From: Breviolum minutum Mf 1.05b.01
Lineage: Eukaryota; Sar; Dinophyceae; Suessiales; Symbiodiniaceae
DNA: 64,000 bases
Direction: 5' to 3'
Assembly: GCA_000507305.1 (NCBI GenBank)
Contig: DF240791.1
Coordinates: 37,543-101,542 of the forward strand
Below, piece after piece: positions 57,047 through 64,000 of the stretch (position 1 is the stretch's first letter; each line of letters starts with the position of its first letter). A program made the translations under genes and the position numbers. The notes under the pieces were generated by a model, which did no database searches, had not been told where the DNA came from, and worked only from the letters and a program-made list of their open reading frames with translations.

Positions 57047-59560
57047 GACACTCCCACCCTTTGAGACTTTGAGCAACTTGGGAATTTGATGTCCTTTCGA
57101 ATGGCACCATCACCACTGCTCCGTTGAATGGAGGGGTGTCACAGGGTGTAAGGGATATGGTGAAGGCATCAGCTGCCCTCATCCTGCATGAGATATCATT
57201 GATTAATAGCTCATTTCACTCAGTTTCGTCATTTTCGGCCTGCATTGGCACGAACCAGTCGTGCTAAATGTTCTGCCCAATTCAACAAAGACTCTTGATT
57301 TTCTTGTCCCAGAGCTTGGTGGGCAAAACGACGCACGCTCAGAACTTGTCCGACTTGCAAGGGCTTTGCAGAGTGTTTCCAGAGTCTTCTGGCAGAGCTC
57401 ATTAGATTTTCCAGGGGAACTATGGATTCTGAATTTCTATTTGTTGCACTTGCTGTGGTCTTTAAAACTTTTTTCAGCCAAAGCCATAACACGTCAAAAC
57501 TTCCCAACTACCCATAGAGATTATAGCGGGATTCGCCGTACGCCGTACGCAAACTTTGTAGTTTTTTTGCTCAAGTGTGCTGCCGGCGGACACGGTGTCG
57601 CAAGGCAAAGTGCCTTGTTTTTCCCTCTGGATGTCATTACACCATATTTCTTCCTGGGTGCGTTTTTGTGATCATTGCTGGGATTGTCAGGATGGCGAGA
57701 AATGCCATGGACGACCTGCTTGGGTGCGGGGTCACAGTTTGAAAGTCTAGTGCATGGCAGTCCAGCTAGCTTAGCCAAGGCCGCCAAGTACTGGGCAGCA
57801 GTATGGCCAACAGTCTCTTGATTGCAAGTTGACGCAAAGAGACACTTAAGCGAGGCCAAAGCCACAAAGCCTGAGCGCTTTTAGTGTTGAGAAAACACAA
57901 AAACACATAGTTTTTGAATGAGCATTGCCAGTGGGAAAGCATCAGGCAGTATGTGCCGGGTAGCGAATACTACACTCCACCTCCCGCACCAGATCCAGGT
58001 GCCTTTTGCAGTTGCAGACCACAAGGTAAGCTAAAACAAAGAATCTCAGAATCACCAAGACAGCATTGTCCCCTCCCCGGCGCGGGGAGTGCCGCAGGCA
58101 AGACTGTGGACTTGTCCGGCGCCAATGCATCCGCCTATGCCACTCCGCAGCCTCCTGCTGAGCCCCGTTATGGCGTGTTAAAGACAGAAACATGATCATG
58201 CAGGGACAGATCAAAGAGCCAGCCAACAGCACAGATTGAACCTGAAAAGTACACCCGGTACCTCACCATTTTGCCAATGTGTCCAGAAACTAAGAATCTA
58301 TTTGGATGTCTCATGAAAAGGAAGTGGAGCCAATCATGTAATCCAGAGCTAAGATGAGCTTTGCAGATGGCAGATGTTGGCAGATGTTGGCCTAGACAGG
58401 AGAATGGTAACCGATGGTAACCGTAAGTACGCTGCCATGTTGCAAAGTGCTTGAGGCCAGGGCCGAGTTTTCGGCCTTCCAGCGGGCCGAGCAGGTCAGC
58501 TGCGACGAAATCTCAGCGTAGACAGAAAAAAATCAGAAAAAAGCATGGAAACATATGGAAACAATCAGAAAAATTGATATATCTAAGTTCATTATAATAT
58601 ATAGTTAATTAAGTTAATTATTCTTTGATATTCTTTGGCATGCGCTGACAAGCCTGTTTGTGCCAGTTTGAATGGCGGAAGCAGTAGCACCGGCTTCGGA
58701 CCTCGTGGACCAAGCAGTTTGGAAGGAGGCTTCAGCTTTCATGACGCGTTCTCTTCAATGTACAGAACGTGTGAACGCTTCAAAGACCTATTTTGGCAGA
58801 AGTCAATTGTTCCCAGAGTGTGTGCAGGTGCGGGTCCAACGTGCGTGTCTTAAACAGGCTTTGATTTTGCCTGAAATTGACAGAGTCTTCAGAATGTATT
58901 TCAATTGAAATATATTCATGTATACTGTATACTGCAATCCGGTGCTATGAATGCAGTCCTGTGCCACCAGACTGCCCTAGCACTGCCGTCCACCGTCCGC
59001 ACAAACTGCACATCCCGTTGCACAGTTTTCCACCAATAGGCTTGCAGAATCTTGCAGACCCTTCAAAGCTTTCAGCTTTCAGCGTTTCCTCGCGGCTTTA
59101 ATGTATATTGATTCATGAGGCATACAGCGCCACTGCCCTTTGCTCGCGCTTAACATATTGTCGCACCCAAAGCGTTGAGACAAGACCCTTGCCCCAAACT
59201 TCTGCTCGTTTGTAATTCTTTACAGACCAAACCACTGCTGTGGCCCAAGTAAAACTTGCGACTCCAACCCCACTGGAGGCATGTGCAGGTGCAAAAGGAA
59301 TGCTATCATCCCTCACCCCGAATTACAGAACACGAGTGCAGCTGCGGGAGATCGAGCATCGTGCAAGCCACATTTCAAAGACTCACCTAATTCAGTGTCT
59401 GTTCGTTTCTGTATTCTTGTTCTGAGGCTATCCTTGGCCAGCCTCAGTCCGCAAGCTATCATGCAGCAGCTGACATCTCGTCCGCTGACGGAAGTGGCGC
59501 GCAACTCAACGTACTTGACCAATTTGAATTGCAGCGGTTGCGATACATGATAACATCACA
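57047..59560. other. Downstream of LHC unit 2: possible further exons
   Basis: Candidate + exons: about 57939-58015 (VPGSEYYTPPPAPDPG, resembling the Pro-rich linker between LHC units), about 58090-58187 (AAGKTVDLSGANASAYATPQ), about 58668-58770 (a Gly/Ser-rich frame, SLNGGSSSTGFGPRGPSSLE) and about 59232-59290. None contains an LHC helix. They may be a C-terminal extension, a decayed third unit or another gene. The rest is AT-rich intron or spacer. Confidence 0.35.
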
Positions 59561-60179
59561 GCAAAATACTGTGAGGTTGCTGAAAATGTAATCCCATGCG
59601 TCAGCAGATTCTATTAAAAAGAAGTATCATTGTAACACCACTTACTTGTCGTTGAGCAGTATGTGGTAAATACCTAGCACCAAGCATTAGTAGGCGAATC
59701 ATATTAGCTGCAGGAGGTAAGCATGCACTAGAAGATTCAAAAAGAGATGCCACACTGAAGGTGGCAGAGAATGGACGGGCTTTGATGCAAGTCCCCCGGT
59801 ATATGGCAAGAGCGTGCCCCAGTGAAGCTTTTTTGCGAAGCATTTTTTGACAATGTAAAAGCTTATCAGCTTTGGGCCTTCTCTTCAGCTCAAATTCAGG
59901 TACAGTGCAGCAGCTCGCCGGTACCTACGCCCGTGGAACGAGTTGCCAGACCAAGAAGCACAACGTAGCACATAATCTTCACGTTTTGCATCGTCTTTTC
60001 TCCAAGTTTTGTGTTTTCTTCTTTTGTTGACTTCAATGATTGTATATGATTTCTGGGTTTGGGACGAGACATTTCTCTGCTGTCCCCTCTCATTGTCCAA
60101 ACCTGTCTCATCCTGTCCAACACTGTCCAACATTGAATTTCCAAGAAGTGCTATCACCGATTTAACTTAGGTTTGCCAG
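59561..60179. other. No gene recognised
   Basis: No protein-like frame or motif. The stretch ends in a pyrimidine-poor acceptor TTTGCCAG|G before the candidate exon at 60180. Confidence 0.4.
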
Positions 60180-60341
60180 GATAAACCCTTCGAGGGTCAT
60201 GGAGGCAATGATCCTGTTTTCCTTGAAGCGAGTTGTGATTCTTTTCCTGCTGTTCGACTTTGTCGAGATCATTCACTTGCGAGGGTGTTCGACAAGCTTC
60301 TCGCCGGGGAGAGATCCAGGTCTACTTGCAACGAAATGTAG
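60180..60341 (+). CDS. Candidate exon upstream of the FHA gene
   Basis: After TTGCCAG|G the frame reads DKPFEGHGGNDPVFLEASCD, then AVRLCRDHSLARVFDKLLAG, up to TAG 60339-60341; a GT in TCCAG|GTCTAC would end the exon earlier and remove the stop. Sequence quality is coding-like. It may be a 5' exon of the FHA gene about 1.2 kb downstream. No domain is recognised. Weak + frames at 60430-60620 may be further exons. Confidence 0.4.
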   Translation, partial: DKPFEGHGGNDPVFLEASCDSFPAVRLCRDHSLARVFDKLLAGERSRSTCNEM

Positions 60342-61078
60342 CTGTGCTCAGCAAGTGAAGTCTCAAGTGCTCAAGTAACCAAGTTCCCGACAAATGTGAT
60401 CAGTCAAATTCGAGGTCATTGCCAATGCTCGGCACTTTTGCTGGAAGCCAAGTGGATGTCCACGAGACAACACAAAATTGTTTCCAAAAGAAGACTTTCC
60501 TATTCCGCAGTAGAGATTGAGGTCCCAACTATGCCTTCATCTTCTTGGCAATGCTCTTCATGGTGCCATTGCATTTGTTTTTGGTGTGTCCATGGCAAAG
60601 ATGTGGAGTGCTGTTAAATTGTCACTTTTCCGTGGTTTGCATCAATGCCAGTTTGTTTGCACATCGCCTATGCTGCTGATGATGCCTGTCTCTCAGGGTG
60701 TTCTGAGCTGTTGTTGAATCTCTTACTGTACTGGTACTACTTGTATTTCTGTTCTGTACTGTACTTTTTGAATCTATTCATCACATTTCATGACGCATTT
60801 ATTTAGCTTCGGTGCAAGACTGACGCTGCGTTTGTAGAGGCTTGCAGGTGTTGGTGGTGGCTGGTCGCACGCAATGCGAAGTGATCAGCTGGCTCCTCAT
60901 TCTTCACACTTGGGTGATTCCCATCAGAACACTTCGAAACAACCGACCATAGTCTATTGTATAACTTTGTGATGAGTGTATCATTCTGGCGATGAGATGA
61001 GTGATGCTGTCCTGAGGTTTCGAAATCGTCCCTGGACGCTGCAGATAGGTCTGGCCATTCCTCCGTTGCTTTGCATTG

Positions 61079-61126
61079 CTCTCTCTCTCTCTCTCTCCTC
61101 TCTCTGTCTCTCTCTCTCTCGCTCTC
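61079..61126. repeat. CT dinucleotide microsatellite
   Basis: About 20 imperfect CT units, with interruptions such as CC and GT. Confidence 0.9.
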
Positions 61127-61516
61127 CCTCTATATCTCTCCCCGCGGAGCTGCGGTTTGATGTTTGGACCCTTCGGTCCCACTTCTTGTTTCAGCTAACG
61201 TTGAGTGCAAAGTGACAGAGTCATGTCGTTCTGTCACACAGTCTCCCAGTCGCAGCTGCTTAGTAAGACATGTTCGGACAGCACAAACTTGTCATACTTG
61301 TAGAATGTCATTCACAAGAAATCACCACATTTAGACAGAGTCACAGTAGCAATTGGTGGAGAGGCTGACACCTGAAGTTCATGCTTGCTCATCCAATCCT
61401 TGCACAAGCACTGACCGATGCAAAAGATTCAATCCACGAGTTCTGAACCAAACTCTCTAGGTGACAGGACATCATGGGATAGCGGGCGTAAGGAATGCCA
61501 TGTTGCTTCACTGCAG

Positions 61517-63108
61517 GTCGTAAAAGAGGGGTCGCGGATGAACTCGAAAGAGTTCTGGCAGAGAGAAAGATCTTACAGGGCCAGCGCCATGAACTACGCG
61601 TACGCGTGAACGAAGCACCAGCAAAACTTGAAGCCTTGCAGCATCAACTTCGTAAAGCTTTGAAGACTCAAGCTGAGATTGTCAAGCTTCAGCGACAGTT
61701 CAAAGCCAGGAATGCTCGCGAGAGAAGTGCGACAGCATCTGCCGCAGCTGTTCTTGCGTCTTCCCCCTTGTTTGAAGAGGCATCGCTCTTGCAACGCATG
61801 GGGCTGGAGCCAGAATTTCCCTGCCTTTTGATAGAAGCATGGAGCACTGAGTCACTGTTGCTTGGGGAGCAATGGCTAAACTGGGAGGTTTTGAAAACGG
61901 CAGCAACTCAGCAAAGAACGGAGGTGGCCCTTGAAGCCAGGGTCCTTCTATCAAGGGAAGATGAGAAAAAGTTGAGCATGCAATCAACGTGCGGAGGAAG
62001 TCTCTTAGGAAGTGTCGGGAATTTGCTCCTGCATTTCAATCACATGGACGATACAGCTGAGGGTAAGGTGCTGTTTCGATTACATTTGTCTTCGAAGGAA
62101 CCCTGGAAGCAATCTGCTATTCCTGGCCGCATCACATTGAAGATTTGGAGTTGGGGAGGTTTATTAGATTCCTTGAAAACAGATGTCGAGGTCCGGAGGC
62201 ACAAATCACTGGGTCATGCGAACCCCAGCAAGACATCCTTGTCTTGTTGGTTGCAGGCCATTGGTCCATTGGAAGGCCATGACAGCAAAAGCAAAAGTGC
62301 AGACAAGATCTCCAGTGATTGCATTCAGGTCGTCTCAGGAAGTGATGAAGTGCTACTTCTCGGTAGACACCATCCACTCATTCAGCGTTTTCTGGAGGAC
62401 AGGAAGGAACTGTTGAGCTGTATTTCACGTGAACATCTTCGTTTGTGGTTTGACAGCAAGAGTGAGATCCTTTTTGTAGAGAATTTGAGCAGCAACCCCA
62501 TTGTGATTCAAAACGAGATTGGTGGACTTGACGGGAACTCTATGCCGCCCATGCCTGGTTCATCTTCAAATACAGTTCCAGCTGGTAACATAGCCAGAAT
62601 GCAAAATGGTGACCTACTGCGATTCGTGGCTCCTGATTCTTTGCGAGGGAAATTAGGCTCGCAAGATCTTCCAGCCTCATTTCCATTGTCGTTCCGCGTC
62701 ATTGTTGAGAAGTTTGACGCAAGTTGCGCGGGAAGGAAGTGCCAAGGTGGCGGGGGAGATCCGCTGTACATTCTGAAAACTGACACCTCTGACCATGATC
62801 ATCACGATCGTCATGATCTCATTTGTTGCGCAAGTTGCTGTGCAGAGTTACACCTGGCGAATCCAACATATGCCTTCAGGCAAACAACTGAAACTCTGCC
62901 AGCTTCCTGGAATTTGCTCTGCGAATCTCAAGCGGTCGATGTGGACATGTACCCAAATGCTACTCCTGAGATTCCTTCTGGCCACTCTTGGGCAGCTGAT
63001 TTCCGAGCTCAGAAGCTGCATTTGCCCTCAGTTCTTGCTCAAGGAGTTGTGCTGAAGCAAAAGCAGGCTTGGACCGACGATGTCAAGTGGTTGTGTGAGC
63101 ATGGGTAA
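61517..63108 (+). CDS. Coiled-coil and FHA-domain protein, large exon
   Basis: The exon starts after CACTGCAG|G at 61517. Its first part is a charged coiled coil (DELERVLAERKILQGQRHEL; LRKALKTQAEIVKLQRQFKA). After about 200 residues without a recognised fold comes a forkhead-associated (FHA) domain, a phospho-threonine-binding fold. LLLGRHH (Gly-Arg at 62362-62367) and CISREHLRLWFD (Ser-Arg-Glu-His from 62425) are followed by LFVENLSSNPIVIQN and QNGDLLRFV. These are the conserved GR, SxxH, and N-SxN-type positions of the family. Nearer the end is a His/Asp-rich run (DHDHHDRHD) followed by CCASCC, a possible metal-binding patch. The frame stop at 63106-63108 is probably inside the next intron; a GT (GACGAT|GTCAAG) near 63080 would join in phase to the exon at 63315. 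Partners are unknown. Confidence 0.7.
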
Positions 63109-63314
63109 AACAGGTTTAGGTTTTTGAAATCACACCAGCACTTTACGCGAACACTGTCCAAGAGCCTGTAATCCTGCGGAGAACTCAAACCGGTGGCTAG
63201 TTGCAGGTAGGACGATAATATCACCAAATATACTTGGAAACTGTTCGAAAATTGTGATGATTTGGTCATGCAGCCATGCATGTTTTTCATGTCTTATCTG
63301 TCCGAAACTGGCAG

Positions 63315-63722
63315 GTCGAACGCCACAGAGCCCAAGCAGAGCGTACAAAGCTAGCTGAGAACGCACAACGAGAACGTTTGGAAAAGGAAGCTGCAGAGAG
63401 ACAGCTGATGTACCAATCGCTATTGACAGAAAACGACCAGAATCAGCAAAAAGAAGAATTAGATGAAATTCATGCTGAGGATGGTTCAAATACTGCTCAA
63501 ACGGGTGCAGACATTTTTGCACCAGAACCGCGAGTTGTAGAAGCTGAAGAGAAAGGTCGAGTTGAAGTTGAAGTCCCTCACGAACTGCAAGGATCGCAAG
63601 CCTCCGAAGCAGGAGATGCCGGTTCTGTTCAGCCGAAAATCAAGAAAGGACAAGATGGACAAGACGCACAAGATAGAGATTTACGCGATGGAACTGAGGC
63701 AAGGAAGTGGTTAGGGTTATGA
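63315..63722 (+). CDS. C-terminal exon of the coiled-coil/FHA gene
   Basis: After CTGGCAG|G the frame reads VERHRAQAERTKLAENAQRE, then a long Glu/Lys/Gln-rich helix and an acidic, low-complexity tail (EAEEKGRVEVEVPHEL; KIKKGQDGQDAQDRDL) to TGA 63720-63722. It is a coiled coil grading into a disordered tail. It is likely the last exon of the gene above, given strand, spacing and similar composition. Confidence 0.55.
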   Translation, partial: VERHRAQAERTKLAENAQRERLEKEAAERQLMYQSLLTENDQNQQKEELDEIHAEDGSNTAQTGADIFAPEPRVVEAEEKGRVEVEVPHELQGSQASEAGDAGSVQPKIKKGQDGQDAQDRDLRDGTEARKWLGL

Positions 63723-63739
63723 GTCATGAGTTATGAGAG

Positions 63740-63791
63740 TTATATATGTATACACGTATATATATATATATATGCTCCACCCCCCCCCCCC
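63740..63791. repeat. TA microsatellite followed by an 11-base C run
   Basis: TATATA-rich sequence at about 63740-63772 and a homopolymer of 11 C at 63781-63791. The remaining 209 bases to the window end hold no recognisable feature. Confidence 0.85.
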
Positions 63792-64000
63792 AGGGCCTAC
63801 CAAAATGATGCTAAAGATGCAAAATCACTCTTTTTTCAACCCTCGCCAATGCTAATCTTCCACCTTATACTACCTTAAAACTGAAAAGGAACCACCTATA
63901 GGGACCTAAAGTCTAAGCAAGCAGGTCTTGAAGCATTTGCAATTCTTGTGTCAATAATGTCTCGAAGTTTAAAAAACCTTCCCCCTCTAAACAATTGAAG

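Noticed and set aside
58090..58860. A third LHC unit downstream of unit 2
   Set aside because: Only linker-like and Gly/Ser-rich segments are visible; none of the three LHC helices or ligand motifs occurs.
61517..63108. Kinesin-3 assignment for the coiled-coil/FHA gene
   Set aside because: FHA domains occur in kinesin-3, but no motor-domain P-loop or switch motif could be found upstream in the window.
1..64000. CRISPR arrays, bacterial operons, rRNA or tRNA genes
   Set aside because: No regularly spaced repeats, no ribosome-binding-site-linked gene strings and no tRNA or rRNA signature were seen; the window is eukaryotic.

Overview
The window looks like nuclear DNA of a dinoflagellate, most probably a photosynthetic, Symbiodiniaceae-like species. 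Four things support this. (1) Unmistakable chlorophyll a-c light-harvesting protein (LHC) exons at 53.2-57.05 kb join two LHC units in one polyprotein. (2) Most introns that can be placed by protein homology there start with GC rather than GT, and acceptors are usually AG followed by G, as known for dinoflagellates. (3) A 20-base relic of the dinoflagellate spliced leader lies at 11911-11930. (4) Genes are cut into very small exons separated by short introns, and every credible exon is on the + strand. Because genes are so split, most long single ORFs here are not genes. The models below are exon proposals from reading frame, splice sites and recognisable domains, without transcript evidence.

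Layout. 0-5.5 kb: mostly non-coding, with weak exon candidates at 1.5-2.35 kb. 5.5-7.2 kb: a RING/two-B-box/coiled-coil (TRIM-like) gene. 7.5-11.2 kb: sparse candidate exons. 11.83-19.12 kb: a 7.3-kb tyrosine-recombinase retrotransposon (DIRS/Ngaro-like). It has a gag-like region with a zinc knuckle, a cytosine-methyltransferase-like domain, reverse transcriptase/RNase H and a tyrosine recombinase, all in broken frames, with split direct repeats (A1 ... B1-A2-B2) and a spliced-leader relic just inside the 5' end. 19-22.9 kb: sparse exons. 22.97-35.0 kb: a tandem array of four EF-hand units, each repeating the same order of exon modules. 39.4-42.7 kb: exons of an unidentified soluble protein. 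43.5-48.6 kb: candidate exons, including a hydrophobic membrane protein. 52-57.05 kb: the LHC polyprotein gene. 60.2-63.7 kb: a coiled-coil/FHA-domain gene running towards the right edge.

The themes are photosynthetic light harvesting, calcium sensing by an expanded EF-hand array, possible ubiquitin ligase and phospho-peptide signalling (RING/B-box, FHA), and a degraded mobile element. The most notable observations are the composite architecture of the retrotransposon with its leader relic, the EF-hand array whose equivalent calcium loops are interrupted by introns at three different positions, and the LHC gene with 9 of 12 inferred introns of GC-AG type and several exons of only about 28-33 nt.
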